Positions 37,633 through 47,355 are shown, numbered from the stretch's first letter. The stretch is 64,000 bases of DNA from Candidatus Enterococcus leclercqii (GCF_009933135.1 NZ_MAEH01000004.1:1-64000), one strand, 5' to 3'. The notes: generated by a model from the letters alone, not told the origin. Numbers and translations: made by a program.

Positions 37633-38303
37633 CCATAAAAAGGAGTTGAAACCTAGACTGGTCTTCTTGCAATGTATCCTTGATAAAATTGAGCCAGGGT
37701 TCATTTGCAGCAAACTTCTGAAGTAACGTGAGCTTATCACAAAATTTCTGAAGACCCCTGTCTCTATCCCATTCCTTTTACTCTCATGTTCAAGGTAACA
37801 ATTAAAAAGATAGCCAACTACTAAATAAATGGACCAAGCAAACTGATAAGTGAACTTTTTTGTTCCAGTTCTCAATTTTGCCTATAGCCCCTGTCTCTCA
37901 AAGACAAGGGGCTCTTCCTGTAGCCATCTGTCTTTTCGCTATTTCCCTACTGAAACCACCCGCAATTCAAAAAAATTCTGCCAAATCACGAAAACTTTCA
38001 GGAAACCCGCAAAAACTTGTTGCTTTTTTCACAAAAATCCGTAAAGTAAACAACGGACTTATCAAATTCAGTGGTCACGTATCTGCTGTCTTCTCATTAA
38101 CATCCTTCCCCGCTTTCTGGATTGTCATTGACTATCGGACAACGATTCACCCTTGACCACCAAAAATGAACGGCTTCGAGACAGACAAGTTGAGTTGAAC
38201 ACTGTTTTGCAAATGACAGACGACCAAAACGGGCGCATTCTCCGTCCTTTTTTCATCGACTACTCTATCTTCCCAGCCAACTATCGAAAGGAGCACTTCT
38301 CAT
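37633..38303. other. Intergenic region without a supported gene
   Basis: Only ORF-like shadows without ribosome sites are present. A hairpin AGCCCCTGTC/GACAAGGGGCT lies at 37886-37913. The minus-strand frame at 37522-37875 runs into the AraC gene and matches nothing I know. Confidence 0.5.
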
Positions 38304-39065
38304 ATGTACACCCCTTATGAAATCGTCGATATTTCCATCGACAATGGTATCAAAAAAATTCAAAAACCGTTTCTAGCCAAACTGATTCTAGGCTTTATTG
38401 GTGGGGCTATGATCTCGCTGGGCTATCTGGCTTATGTGCGGGTCTCAGCTTCTATCCCTGCTGACCTTGCCAGCGTGGCCGCATTGGTGGGGGCCAGCGT
38501 CTTTCCCATCGGATTGATCGTGATTTTACTAGCTGGCGGCGAACTGATCACCGGCAATATGATGGCAGTGGCAATGGCCTTTTTTGACAAAAAGGTCAGC
38601 TTTAAAGAACTGCTCATCAACTGGATTACCATCACTCTGGCAAATATTGTCGGCGCCCTATTTGTAGCCTATTTCTTTGGCTATTTAGTCGGATTAACTC
38701 ATACGGGGGTCTATTTGGATACTGTCATCAATTTGGCGCATCATAAAATTGAGGCTACACCGCTTCAGGGAATTATCTCCGGTATCGGCTGTAACTGGTT
38801 TGTTGGCTTGGCTCTTTGGCTGTGCTATGGGGCCAAAGACGGCGCTGGTAAGATTCTGGGCATCTGGTTTCCAGTAATGGTCTTTGTTGCAATCGGCTTT
38901 CAGCATAGTGTGGCCAATTGTTTCATCATCCCCGCTGCAATTTTTGAAGGCCAAGCTACTTGGATGGATTTCCTACAAAACTTCCTTTTCGTCTACCTCG
39001 GCAACATCATCGGTGGCTCAATCTTCGTTTCCGGCTTTTACTATTTGAGCTACAAACACCACTAA
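38304..39065 (+). CDS. Formate/nitrite transporter (FNT) family channel, second copy
   Basis: This 253-residue FNT channel has six spans, GGELITGNMMAVAM near residue 80 and GCNWFVGLALWLCYG near 170, with the conserved His in FQHSVANCF. It resembles the nir-linked copy (20989-21819) in layout but differs widely in sequence, and stands alone. GAAAGGAGCACTTCTCAT precedes the ATG. It may be a formate channel rather than a nitrite channel. Confidence 0.88.
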   Translation: MYTPYEIVDISIDNGIKKIQKPFLAKLILGFIGGAMISLGYLAYVRVSASIPADLASVAALVGASVFPIGLIVILLAGGELITGNMMAVAMAFFDKKVSFKELLINWITITLANIVGALFVAYFFGYLVGLTHTGVYLDTVINLAHHKIEATPLQGIISGIGCNWFVGLALWLCYGAKDGAGKILGIWFPVMVFVAIGFQHSVANCFIIPAAIFEGQATWMDFLQNFLFVYLGNIIGGSIFVSGFYYLSYKHH

Positions 39066-39077
39066 TCAATTCATCCT

Positions 39078-39114
39078 CACTGCCTGACAGCTCAATTGTT
39101 AGGCGGTGTTTTTA
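39078..39114 (+). terminator. Terminator of the second FNT gene
   Basis: The imperfect stem CACTGCCTGACA/TGTTAGGCGGTG is followed by TTTTTAG. Confidence 0.75.
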
Positions 39115-39233
39115 GTTATTCGGGTGATATTTTGGGTGGTAAGAGAATAGTAGACTCACTTAGATGAAAATTTAGATTCCCATGCAAAAAATTCTTCCCC
39201 ACAACAAACTTCAACTATTGCATAAATAAAATT

Positions 39234-39932
39234 TCAAGAATAACGATCATAAAAGTCCTGGCAATCTCGATAATCCAGGTTATCTGCCATTGTGCCGGTA
39301 TGGTTCCAATAATCAAAGCCTTCCTCTTTCAGCCCCTCACCGGTAACTAACGGACGATTGTCATCAATTGGCCGAATTCCCAGTACAGTACCATCTGCAC
39401 CACATATTACTTTTAAAGCTGACTGTTGTTCCAGTTCGTGGTGTCCAGTTTTTTGCTTTTTACTCTTCTTTTTCTGAGATTTGCCTTTGTTTCCGTAATA
39501 CTGCTTCTTTTTTGTCGTTTGCTCAACAGCTATTTTTTTTCGAGACATTTCATGACTTCCCACTATTTTTTTGTGCTCAGAAAGCAGTTCAGCTATTTTA
39601 GTTAAATCCCCGTCTCGTTGTGCTTTCAATTCAAGATAGAACTGACCATCAATAGGATATCTCCTCATTGCCCTGAGTAAAAATTGTTCAAAACACCAGT
39701 TATACCCCATTGCATGGTCTGCAGGAGTAATCGCTGGCAGCTGTAATTTTTCCATCAGCGAGGTGAGCGCCGCGATTCTCTTATGTTCCTCCACAGAAAG
39801 CTCTTCGCATTTACGTTGGCTCTGTTTCCACACGATTCGGTTCTGTTCATCTTCACGTTTTTTCTTTTCATACTCCTCTTTTGCCATATATTGTCTAAGC
39901 TCTCGAAAACTGTTGAATCTATTTTGTTGCAT
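39234..39932 (-). CDS. Hypothetical lysine-rich protein
   Basis: I do not recognise this 232-residue protein. It is hydrophilic, with no signal peptide or membrane span. A helical, charged N-terminus (FRELRQYMAKEEYEKKKRED) leads to a middle region with WCFEQFLLRAMRRYP, a strongly basic Lys-rich stretch (about 140-170), and a C-terminal segment with GADGTVLGIRPIDDNRPLV. Nucleic-acid binding is possible from charge alone. It is monocistronic. Confidence 0.65.
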   Translation of the reverse strand: MQQNRFNSFRELRQYMAKEEYEKKKREDEQNRIVWKQSQRKCEELSVEEHKRIAALTSLMEKLQLPAITPADHAMGYNWCFEQFLLRAMRRYPIDGQFYLELKAQRDGDLTKIAELLSEHKKIVGSHEMSRKKIAVEQTTKKKQYYGNKGKSQKKKSKKQKTGHHELEQQSALKVICGADGTVLGIRPIDDNRPLVTGEGLKEEGFDYWNHTGTMADNLDYRDCQDFYDRYS

Positions 39933-40406
39933 TTAAGATGCCTCCCTAATTTTTCCCTACGTAAAAAAAACAGCCTATCGTTCTGATAAGCTGCTGTCTT
40001 CTAAGCTATGATTCTCGTATCAATACTACTCGAAAGCCTCTTAACACTGTTCTTTAAAGCCTCATATCAGTCATACCGCTCCATATCAACAATTACCAGT
40101 ATCTAAATCGTGGACTACAAGCTACTTACTAGTCGCTCGCTCTCTTCCAAATTATCACTATGTGCAGCATCGTGTCTTAATTTTCTATGGAAGATTTCAT
40201 TACATCTTTTATTTAATCACAAAGTAAAAATGCCGTCAAACGAGACCTTACCTATCATTCTGTGATCACTTCTGCACTTAATCGTCACTATGATTTCGCT
40301 CGTAATAACTAACTTTATCCAAACTACTTTTATTCGAATTCGTCTAATTCTGCTGCTATCTTCACACTTTAATCCCATGATATACTAAAAATAAGGTGGT
40401 TTTGTA
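39933..40406. other. Intergenic region, no gene seen
   Basis: AT-rich sequence between divergent genes, with no open frame that has a ribosome site. ATATACTAAAAATAAGGTGG just ahead of 40407 supplies a -10-like TATACT too close to the start to be certain, and a ribosome site. Confidence 0.5.
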
Positions 40407-40928
40407 ATGTACACTATTGAAATTCCCTTATTCAAAACAGCTGGGAAAAATATTCTTGTCTGGCACGAAAATATGCAAATTGCCTCATTTCGAAAAACTT
40501 TTCGAAATATTGGTCACCGTACTTTTGAATGTGTTCGCCCCCATTCCATTATTGATATGAAAGGTGAAAATAGTGATCACCATACAGTCACACTCAAAGA
40601 AGAACTCTTTTCAAATCAAAAATTTGCTCGTTCTTGGCAAGGAACCTCGGAACAACTTGGCAGTTTTTCCATTCTCAACGAACCTTGGAGTTTTTCCGAC
40701 CCACTCTTTTATATCCACTTGCCCCAACAAGAAGCTAAAATTATGGTAAGAAAAGTTCCCGCAATCCCCGAAATTCATTTCTTATACGAAGGAAAATGCC
40801 TCCAAATTGTCAGACTAGACTCCAGCTCAATAATTCAAAAGCTGACATTTACATACAATAAAGAACAAGAGCTGCTAACTCCTTTAGAAATTGCAATGTT
40901 CACCTACTTATTACTTTTTAGTTCTTGA
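40407..40928 (+). CDS. Hypothetical protein, possibly tubby-C-like fold
   Basis: A 173-residue cytoplasmic protein preceded by AAGGTGGTTTTGTA. The string of short beta-strand-like segments (TIEIPLFKTAGKNILVW, FSIL, IMVRKVPAIPEIHFLYEG) recalls tubby-C/LURP-like barrels found in Lactobacillales, but the similarity is only visual. It is the last non-bacteriocin gene before the island. Confidence 0.6.
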   Translation: MYTIEIPLFKTAGKNILVWHENMQIASFRKTFRNIGHRTFECVRPHSIIDMKGENSDHHTVTLKEELFSNQKFARSWQGTSEQLGSFSILNEPWSFSDPLFYIHLPQQEAKIMVRKVPAIPEIHFLYEGKCLQIVRLDSSSIIQKLTFTYNKEQELLTPLEIAMFTYLLLFSS

Positions 40929-40999
40929 AATTGAATAGCTGAGCCAATTTCTGCGAAAAGAGATTTTAGCATCAGCGAAGTACATTTTCTCCAGAGCAC

Positions 41000-41035
41000 A
41001 AAAAAGCTGAACCCTTATCCATCAAGAGTTCAGCC
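41000..41035 (-). terminator. Minus-strand terminator left of the island
   Basis: GGCTGAACTC...GGTTCAGC is followed by TTTTTT on the minus strand. Confidence 0.6.
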
Positions 41036-41171
41036 ATCACTTTAGGTCTATTCTTCTTCTTCAGACATGAATGATATCTACGAAGCAGTAGACATCATTC
41101 TATGGAATATCAAGATTTTTAAAAGCAGAGAGAACCTTCAAATATCACTAAATAGAACTAAAAATCAAAAG

Positions 41172-41183
41172 AATGGCATTCAA
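41172..41183. other. Candidate left attachment-site remnant of the island
   Basis: AATGGCATTCAA here is repeated at 52907-52918, directly after the integrase remnant. All bacteriocin genes lie between the two copies. Confidence 0.4.
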
Positions 41184-41460
41184 AATTGGGGCACATAGGA
41201 AAGTAATATAGAGTAATTTTAGTTCCAACACTTCCAAAGTGACTTCATTTAACTGAAACGTTCAAATAATTAGGCGTTAATAATGATTTCAGGACTTAAA
41301 CCACATGTAGTGAACATTTTCGTGAATATCCAAGTGTTAGCCAATATGCAGATGTCTGCGCTCCTCAGATATACGTATTAATTGTTTTCATCTTTTCGAA
41401 AAAGTAATATTCGCAAAAAGTAACATTCTTCAGAAAGATGATTCTTTCAAAATAAATAGA

Positions 41461-41482
41461 GGACAAGATATCAATCTCGTCC
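41461..41482 (-). terminator. Weak terminator after the accessory gene
   Basis: GGACGAGA...TCTTGTCC is followed by a T-rich tract on the minus strand, 47 bases beyond the stop. Confidence 0.45.
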
Positions 41483-41528
41483 CCTACTGATTAAATTGAA
41501 TTTTCATTCATAATAGTGTTGCTTTGAA

Positions 41529-42047
41529 TTAGTAATTCAAAGACTGAAGATCAACTAATGTAGTGTTTGAGCCAATAAACCCATTTACTGGAATCTGATG
41601 ATCGATTCTAATAAACGTTGGAGTATATAGAGGTCCAACTTTTTCGTTAAAGAATGATAGCATCAATTGTTTGTCTTCACTTGATAACGTATCACCATAT
41701 TTTTTTTCTAAATTGACATAATAGATCGGCAATTTACTAGTCTCTTTGAATTCAGACAACACTTTTGAGAACTCTCGACAGTACGGACATCCTTTATAAC
41801 CAATCAACATAAAATATGAATCATCACTTTTCAGTAGATTGATTAGTTCTGAATCATTTACTTCCTTAATACCAGATATGTTTTGTAGATATTCTTCTTC
41901 TGTTACATTTGTCGCATTTTGATGGTCAACCTCAGTAGAATTTGTGCCCGGACTATTCTCATCCGCATAGGAATTTTGCGGAGAAAATGACAGCCCAACT
42001 GTAATTGAAAATAATAATGCTATTAGGGGTAAAAATTTTTTCTTCAT
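41529..42047 (-). CDS. Secreted thioredoxin-like bacteriocin accessory protein
   Basis: This 172-residue protein has a Sec signal peptide (cut near NSYA-DE, residue ~28) and a thioredoxin fold with CPYC (Cys87, Cys90). Proteins of this kind accompany class IIa bacteriocins with two disulfides and help form them outside the cell. It fits the four-cysteine peptide at 48439 and the Cys-containing pairs in the island. It follows the small peptide gene at 42064-42201 by 16 bases and shares its promoter. Confidence 0.8.
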   Translation of the reverse strand: MKKKFLPLIALLFSITVGLSFSPQNSYADENSPGTNSTEVDHQNATNVTEEEYLQNISGIKEVNDSELINLLKSDDSYFMLIGYKGCPYCREFSKVLSEFKETSKLPIYYVNLEKKYGDTLSSEDKQLMLSFFNEKVGPLYTPTFIRIDHQIPVNGFIGSNTTLVDLQSLNY

Positions 42048-42063
42048 TCTTCTCTCTCCACTT

Positions 42064-42201
42064 CTATTTAAAAAAGTTTTTTATTGCATTTAATACGTCT
42101 TGGGCGACATGAGGACCGCCAGAAATGAAATCAATTCCTCCAGGAGTTCCTCCTTTGATTTTTTTCAATTCTTCTTTTGGTAATATTTTTCGATCTGTCA
42201 T
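42064..42201 (-). CDS. Double-glycine peptide, probable inducing pheromone or short bacteriocin
   Basis: A 45-codon gene with AGAAGGAGAGTGGTTCAT ahead of the ATG. The leader MTDRKILPKEELKKIKGG is a textbook double-glycine leader, releasing a 27-residue peptide that starts TPGGIDFISGG and ends in an amphipathic DVLNAIKNFFK helix. Size, lack of cysteine and closeness to the kinase/regulator pair suit a peptide pheromone; a one-peptide class II bacteriocin is the alternative. Its promoter carries the 21-bp-spaced repeats (42264-42298). Confidence 0.8.
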   Translation of the reverse strand: MTDRKILPKEELKKIKGGTPGGIDFISGGPHVAQDVLNAIKNFFK

Positions 42202-42263
42202 ATGAACCACTCTCCTTCTAATTGATAACATTAGTATATTTTTATCTTTGACTATTTAGTGGC

Positions 42264-42298
42264 TTATATCCGGAAATCAACAATTTGTATCTTGAAAT
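42264..42298 (-). promoter_or_regulatory. LytTR direct-repeat operator, site 1 (peptide + accessory operon)
   Basis: On the minus strand ATTTCAAGATACAA and ATTTCCGGATATAA are exactly 21 bases apart. A TATACT -10 (42233-42238) lies about 25 bases downstream. This is the usual layout of class II bacteriocin promoters bound by AgrA/ComE-type regulators. Confidence 0.75.
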
Positions 42299-42365
42299 GA
42301 ATCCCTATTTTGAGTTCAAAAGCTGATTCTTTTATAATTTCCCTCAAAAGATAATTCCACAATAG

Positions 42366-42400
42366 AAAAAAACTCAAGAGCGCAGGTTCTTGAGTTTTTT
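42366..42400. terminator. Bidirectional terminator after the response-regulator gene
   Basis: AAAAAACTCAAGA/TCTTGAGTTTTTT stem-loop. It isolates the upstream kinase-regulator unit from the peptide operon. Confidence 0.85.
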
Positions 42401-42641
42401 AATCTATTAATCTATTACAGTTTAATGTTAAATCGTAATTAGCTATTCGAATTGAGATTATCTAAAAACACCAATAGATATTAGGTAATGTATTATGATT
42501 AAGGGTCCTGAAATTTAATATTATCGAAAAATTACAAGAATAAATTACATGCCCCCACTAAATTGTTGCAGCATCATTTAACTAAATTCGCTGATTATTC
42601 CTGTTTATCGTTCTATCAATCGTTATAGCATAATAGCGCAC

Positions 42642-43409
42642 CTATTTACGATTTGATCTTTCAATGCTATCTAGGGTTTTTCTTAAGATTTTGTTTTTTG
42701 CCAGTGGAAACCTACAAGAATACTCGTCTGGAAAAAATATCATTCTACTCTTATAATCTACAGAAATTATTTTTTTTGGATTGATTAAAAACGACTTATG
42801 AACACGAAGTAATTCAGGATATTCTTTTTCTAAATCATTCATTTTTCCATAAAATTCATACATCAGGTTTTCGCCGTATAATATAATTTTATGAGGCGTA
42901 ACCGACGTCTCTAAGAAATAAATCGAAGTAATATCTACTCTAAAATTCCTTGCACCAATCATAAAGGATAGATGACGTTCATTGGTTCTATTGTCTACAA
43001 ATGTTAACTTGTGGCGCCCATCTAATACATTTTCTATTTGTCCTTTTTCACTTTGTTCGTCCTTAACAATATAATCTAACGGTGCTATTTGTCTTTTTAA
43101 CGTCTCCATTGCCAATTCTTGATGAGAAGTGATAAAGACGATTTGGGCGAACTCGTTATCAGTTCTAATATGTTGTGCGACATCAATTCCATCAAAATCT
43201 TTTCCAAGATCGATATCCAAAAAGTATAAACTATTTGTTACCTTGTTTTTTGATAAATACAAGAAAATATCTTCCGGATCAGTCGTTGCTAAAACCAATT
43301 GCATATCATAATCATTGATCATGACCCAATTATCGATAATTGCCTTGTAATGTGACATCAATATTATGTCATCTTCGCAGAGAATAATTGGTAATGTCAT
43401 ATTATTCAC
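42642..43409 (-). CDS. LytTR response regulator of the bacteriocin system
   Basis: This 255-residue AgrA/ComE-type regulator has a receiver domain with CEDD near residue 11-14 and phospho-Asp65 (LYFLDIDLG). The LytTR DNA-binding domain is at about 145-250 (FRVDITSIYFLETSVTPHK, LRVHKSFLINPKKI). It overlaps the kinase gene by eight bases. It presumably binds the five 21-bp-spaced repeat pairs in this island. Confidence 0.88.
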   Translation of the reverse strand: MNNMTLPIILCEDDIILMSHYKAIIDNWVMINDYDMQLVLATTDPEDIFLYLSKNKVTNSLYFLDIDLGKDFDGIDVAQHIRTDNEFAQIVFITSHQELAMETLKRQIAPLDYIVKDEQSEKGQIENVLDGRHKLTFVDNRTNERHLSFMIGARNFRVDITSIYFLETSVTPHKIILYGENLMYEFYGKMNDLEKEYPELLRVHKSFLINPKKIISVDYKSRMIFFPDEYSCRFPLAKNKILRKTLDSIERSNRK

Positions 43410-44715
43410 TCTTTCTTATAGTTAGTGTAGAAACAAACATTCCTAGATTTGAGTAATGTGCCAGATCAGCTTGCTTGGTTGCAGTAATGATATCTTGTGC
43501 ATTGGATAAGCCTAGCCCCCTGTTCTTCCCCTTTTTGCTAAACCCTAATTTTTTCATTTCCGATAAAGAAGGCAGCTTGCCAAGAAAAGAATTTTCAATT
43601 GAAATCTCAAGCGAATCGGTGGAATCAATGACCAATATGTTCATTTTTTTTTCTTCTGATTCAATTGCTGCTTCTACCGCATTGTCGATTAATATACCTA
43701 AGATTCGGACAAGTTTTATTTCATCCATATTGATATTTGCTATTGGAAAAAGACATTCAAAATTTACCTCAATGCCAGATTGTTCTGCACGGATTAACTT
43801 TGCTATCATCAAAGATTTTACGGAGTCTACATTTAAGCTGCTTAGTCCTGAAAAACGCATCACACTGTTATCTATCATCTGATGAGAGTAATCAATCATT
43901 TTATTTAAATACCCTGCATCAATCGTAGATTCATTTTGCATTGCCTTAAGACCTAGTAGCATATTTTTATAGTCGTGGCGGAATTTACGCAATTCCTGAT
44001 AGTTTCTCTCAATGTCCGCAGTATAGACTCGCATCATTTCCATCTGTTCTATAAGATTGCTCAATTCGGTTTTTTCGTGATTCTTTTTCAAAGTAAGATA
44101 AGTAAAATACATCGTAACCGAAAATTGAGCAACTAAAAAACCAATCATTATGATTTGAAAAATGCCTAGTATCTGCATCCTTCTTAATACTTCTCCAAAC
44201 AAATAGACAAACGTCAAAAATATTCCCAACTGCATACAATATACTTTTGCTTCTTCGGAAGGAATTGATTGGTTCATTACCTTTGATTTTATTGTCAACG
44301 AAATGATGATTGACAGAATCCAATCCAATCCAATCAAAATAGCTACTAACAAAGATCCATGTTCATTAAATACGTTGAACTCGGGTTTAAAAATTCTAGA
44401 TACAATGATGGATGAAAAGAGTGGCACTACGCAATAAATCGTTAAGGAAAGCAAAAGACCCAATAACTCGTTAAATTTAGCTTCTGGTTCCTTTCGCCAA
44501 GACTTAAATCTTAATATCACAATTAAAGATATCAGTGCGATTCCAGTCAAAAGTGCATCTGTTACTGAAATTAATGTGAGTGGAAAAAGGAATATAAGTA
44601 GAGCAAAATAGAATGATTTTTTTCGAATATTTGTTAGTAGCCCAATCATAAATAGAAAAAGTAACAGATCAAATAATTCTTTAAAGAAATACGAGAAAGA
44701 ATCTACAAAAACCAT
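43402..44715 (-). CDS. HPK10-family sensor histidine kinase (peptide-pheromone receptor)
   Basis: The 437-residue AgrC/ComD-type kinase has six or seven N-terminal spans (about 8-205), a helix with the phospho-acceptor His247 in FRHDYKNML, and an HATPase domain with ILIDNAVEAA and NRGLGLSNAQ. Such kinases read secreted GG-leader peptides. A promoter with TATAAT lies about 40 bases upstream and has no 21-bp repeats, so basal expression is likely constitutive. Confidence 0.88.
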   Translation of the reverse strand: MVFVDSFSYFFKELFDLLLFLFMIGLLTNIRKKSFYFALLIFLFPLTLISVTDALLTGIALISLIVILRFKSWRKEPEAKFNELLGLLLSLTIYCVVPLFSSIIVSRIFKPEFNVFNEHGSLLVAILIGLDWILSIIISLTIKSKVMNQSIPSEEAKVYCMQLGIFLTFVYLFGEVLRRMQILGIFQIIMIGFLVAQFSVTMYFTYLTLKKNHEKTELSNLIEQMEMMRVYTADIERNYQELRKFRHDYKNMLLGLKAMQNESTIDAGYLNKMIDYSHQMIDNSVMRFSGLSSLNVDSVKSLMIAKLIRAEQSGIEVNFECLFPIANINMDEIKLVRILGILIDNAVEAAIESEEKKMNILVIDSTDSLEISIENSFLGKLPSLSEMKKLGFSKKGKNRGLGLSNAQDIITATKQADLAHYSNLGMFVSTLTIRKSE

Positions 44716-44806
44716 ATAAACACTTCCCTATTATTATAGATAACTAATTATAACAAGGATGAATAAAAATAGGCAGGGTGTTTAAAGCAATCTATATTGT
44801 TCTTTT

Positions 44807-46978
44807 TTAAGCGATTGCCATCATTTTCCAAAGTTCTTCATAGGTCCCATGTAGTGCTCTTAATTGGGTATGAGTTCCAGATTCGACAAGTTGCCCTTTA
44901 TCTAAGACAAATACCTGATCACAATCTTTTGCAATGGATAAGTGATGGGCGATGAACAGAATGGTTTTATTCTCTAGGTTCATCAAATTTTGAATTATTT
45001 GATGCTCTGAGCGTGTATCTAAACCGCTAGTTATTTCATCGAGTATGAGAATTTCTGAGTTCTCTAACAGCGCTCTCGCAAGAGCTAAACGCTCTTTCTG
45101 ACCACCTGAAAGATTGCTGGCACCTTCTTCAATAGGAGACTGGAATTTAAGGGGCAGCCCTTCAATGTATTCTTTTATCTGAGCTATTTCACATGCCCAA
45201 ATAATCTGTTCTTCCGTGGGTTGATAGTCTAAACCAAAAATTAAGTTTTCAAAGATGCTGCCACTAAAAAAGAAGGTTTCTTGTGATACATATCCAATCT
45301 TATTTCTCAAATCGATTCTTGGAATATCTTGAATAGATTTTCCTTGAATTTCTATTTCGCCTTTTTGAGCAGTATAGAAGTTTACGAACAATTTAGCTAA
45401 AGTCGATTTTCCTGATCCACTCATTCCAACGATTGCTGCTTTCTCATTTGGTTTAATTGAAAAGGAAAGATCATTTAGAACGTTTTCATCAAATCCATAG
45501 GCAAAGGATAAGTGCTTTACTTCGATTAATGGCTCTTTCGTAAACAATTCAACATTATTCATTTGTTGACTGGTTGCTTCACCCATCAATTCTCGATCCA
45601 GAAAGAAAACTTCATTTAATCGATCGTTAGCTACTTTAGCCGTTTGAATCTTTACCTGAAGATTAATGATATTTTGCAAAGGTGTTGTGAAGAAAGACAT
45701 CAGGGCATTATAAGTAATCAATTGCCCAATAGACAAGCTCCCTTCGATTACTAAGTACGTACCTACCCACAATAACATGGTAGAACCTATTACTTGAAGC
45801 GCCGTTTTTAAGTTCGATTGTAGGTTATCAAGATTCGCATTTTTGAATGATTTATCCATCATCTCTTTGAATTGACTCTGAACTTTCTCAAATACTTGAT
45901 TTGTCGCATTAAAAGACTTTATTGTCTCTATCCCTTTCAAACTTTCAATAATCTGAGAGTTGACTACAGCACTAGATTCCATTTGCTCTTCATTTGTTCG
46001 ATCAAATGGTTTCATAAATAGAAAGACGATTAAGCCGTAAATTGGAAGTGTACTGAAACTAATTAAAAACAAAAGACGATTTTGTAAAAATAAAGCTGTT
46101 CCAATAATTACAACCATTGACACATCTAAAAATAGGGATAGTGTCGCATTCGCCAAGGCATCGATGATTTTATTGGCATCTAAAAATCTTGACACAATCT
46201 CCCCTGATTTTCTTGTTGAAAAGAAGTTCATTGGTAAATTCAAAACATGATTGAAATACTTCAGCATAATCGAAGAACTTAACTGTTGTCCTAACCTAAT
46301 TAAAAGATACTGTTTCAAATACTGGAATAGTATTTGTATCACATACATTGATAAAAGACCTATTGATATTATTTCTAATAGGTTAACAGATCTTGAAGGA
46401 ACAATTCGATCAATTATCACTTGAAAGTAATAAGAACCTATGATGCCAAACCCGGTTAATATAAAAGACAGAAGTACAATGCCGGCAATTGTCTTCTTAT
46501 AACTTGTCAATAAGGGAACAAAAGAGAATAATCCATTTGATTGATCTTGTATGGGATGATAATTCTCAGTAGGAGCAGTAGTTAATAAGATTCCTGTCCA
46601 TATGGAAGCAAACTCTTTTGGGGTTCGTTCAATTTTTCCTTTAGCCGGATCAGCCAGAAGCAACTTTCCATTTTTCATACCATAAACGACAACGTAATGG
46701 AAAAAAGCTCCATCGATGATTACGTGGGCAATCAATGGATAGGTCACGTCTTCTTCCTTCCAAATTGATTCATCAGTTTGAAAAACCTGCGTTTGAAATT
46801 GGAAATCATTTAATGCTTGGACTAATCCAAAGGCTGAGGTACCTTGGCTGTTTGTCCCTGACATTAAACGTAGTTTACTGATAGGAACGCTCGTATCATA
46901 AAAATTTAGAATCATAGAAAGACAGGCAACACCACAATCTTTTTCATCATGTTGCTTAATCAATTTTATTTTTCTCAT
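44807..46978 (-). CDS. Peptidase-containing ABC exporter (C39 peptidase, bacteriocin processing)
   Basis: This 723-residue PCAT exporter has an N-terminal C39 cysteine peptidase (DCGVACLSM with Cys15; His in AFFHYVVVYG) that cuts after GG. A six-span exporter domain (about 165-450) and an ATPase (GMSGSGKSTLAKL, LSGGQKERLALARA, LILDEITSGLD) follow. It should mature and secrete all double-glycine peptides in the island. No HlyD-type accessory gene is present. Its promoter has 21-bp-spaced repeats at 47048-47080. Confidence 0.93.
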   Translation of the reverse strand: MRKIKLIKQHDEKDCGVACLSMILNFYDTSVPISKLRLMSGTNSQGTSAFGLVQALNDFQFQTQVFQTDESIWKEEDVTYPLIAHVIIDGAFFHYVVVYGMKNGKLLLADPAKGKIERTPKEFASIWTGILLTTAPTENYHPIQDQSNGLFSFVPLLTSYKKTIAGIVLLSFILTGFGIIGSYYFQVIIDRIVPSRSVNLLEIISIGLLSMYVIQILFQYLKQYLLIRLGQQLSSSIMLKYFNHVLNLPMNFFSTRKSGEIVSRFLDANKIIDALANATLSLFLDVSMVVIIGTALFLQNRLLFLISFSTLPIYGLIVFLFMKPFDRTNEEQMESSAVVNSQIIESLKGIETIKSFNATNQVFEKVQSQFKEMMDKSFKNANLDNLQSNLKTALQVIGSTMLLWVGTYLVIEGSLSIGQLITYNALMSFFTTPLQNIINLQVKIQTAKVANDRLNEVFFLDRELMGEATSQQMNNVELFTKEPLIEVKHLSFAYGFDENVLNDLSFSIKPNEKAAIVGMSGSGKSTLAKLFVNFYTAQKGEIEIQGKSIQDIPRIDLRNKIGYVSQETFFFSGSIFENLIFGLDYQPTEEQIIWACEIAQIKEYIEGLPLKFQSPIEEGASNLSGGQKERLALARALLENSEILILDEITSGLDTRSEHQIIQNLMNLENKTILFIAHHLSIAKDCDQVFVLDKGQLVESGTHTQLRALHGTYEELWKMMAIA

Positions 46979-47047
46979 TGAAACTACACCTTTTCTAGCG
47001 CTTAATATGGTGTAAATATACTTGTATTCATAGAATATTATTCAGAA

Positions 47048-47080
47048 TTGTCCTGAAATCTCTCATTCATATCCTAAAGT
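47048..47080 (-). promoter_or_regulatory. LytTR direct-repeat operator, site 2 (exporter gene)
   Basis: Minus-strand ACTTTAGGATAT and ATTTCAGGACAA are 21 bases apart, with a TATATT -10 (47015-47020) about 27 bases downstream. Confidence 0.7.
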
Positions 47081-47153
47081 GAATAGAATTACAGCTGAAA
47101 CGAAAATAAGCAAAAATTTCACTAAAAAGACACAGGTGGATAGGCTCGTTTAC

Positions 47154-47186
47154 ATTTCAGTACAAAATATTATCATCTTGAGACAA
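47154..47186 (+). promoter_or_regulatory. LytTR direct-repeat operator, site 3 (plus-strand bacteriocin operon)
   Basis: ATTTCAGTACAA and ATCTTGAGACAA are 21 bases apart, with TGATAT (47211-47216) 24 bases beyond. It is divergent from site 2 in the same 275-base region. Confidence 0.7.
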
Positions 47187-47253
47187 TTTACATTAAAAAC
47201 TCAATTCGAATGATATTTTTTTCGTAATAAAAAAATATATGGGAAGTTTTACT

Positions 47254-47334
47254 ATGAAAAATGTTCAAAGTTTAAGCAAAGAAGAATTGATACTTCTAGT
47301 CGATGCAGGACAAGACTGGATTTCACAAAAATAA
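47254..47334 (+). CDS. Small leader-like peptide, function unknown
   Basis: A 26-codon frame is the first gene after operator site 3, with GGGAAG upstream. MKNVQSLSKEELILLVDAG looks like a bacteriocin leader but the usual GG is replaced by AG, leaving only QDWISQK. It could be a decayed bacteriocin, a very short signal peptide, or a translational leader for the operon. Confidence 0.5.
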   Translation: MKNVQSLSKEELILLVDAGQDWISQK

Positions 47335-47355
47335 ATCTTTATAAGGAGGATGACT

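Larger units (their letters stand above)
40929..41528. other. Intergenic region containing the presumed left end of the bacteriocin island
   Basis: No supported gene. It holds a minus-strand terminator (41000-41035), an inverted repeat GAATGATATCTAC/GTAGACATCATTC (41069-41100), the 12-mer AATGGCATTCAA at 41172-41183 that recurs at the right end, and a weak hairpin at 41461-41482. Confidence 0.55.

Noticed and set aside
37522-37875. 117-codon minus-strand frame overlapping the end of the AraC gene
   Set aside because: It is antisense to the conserved AraC helix-turn-helix region, lacks a ribosome site and resembles nothing known.
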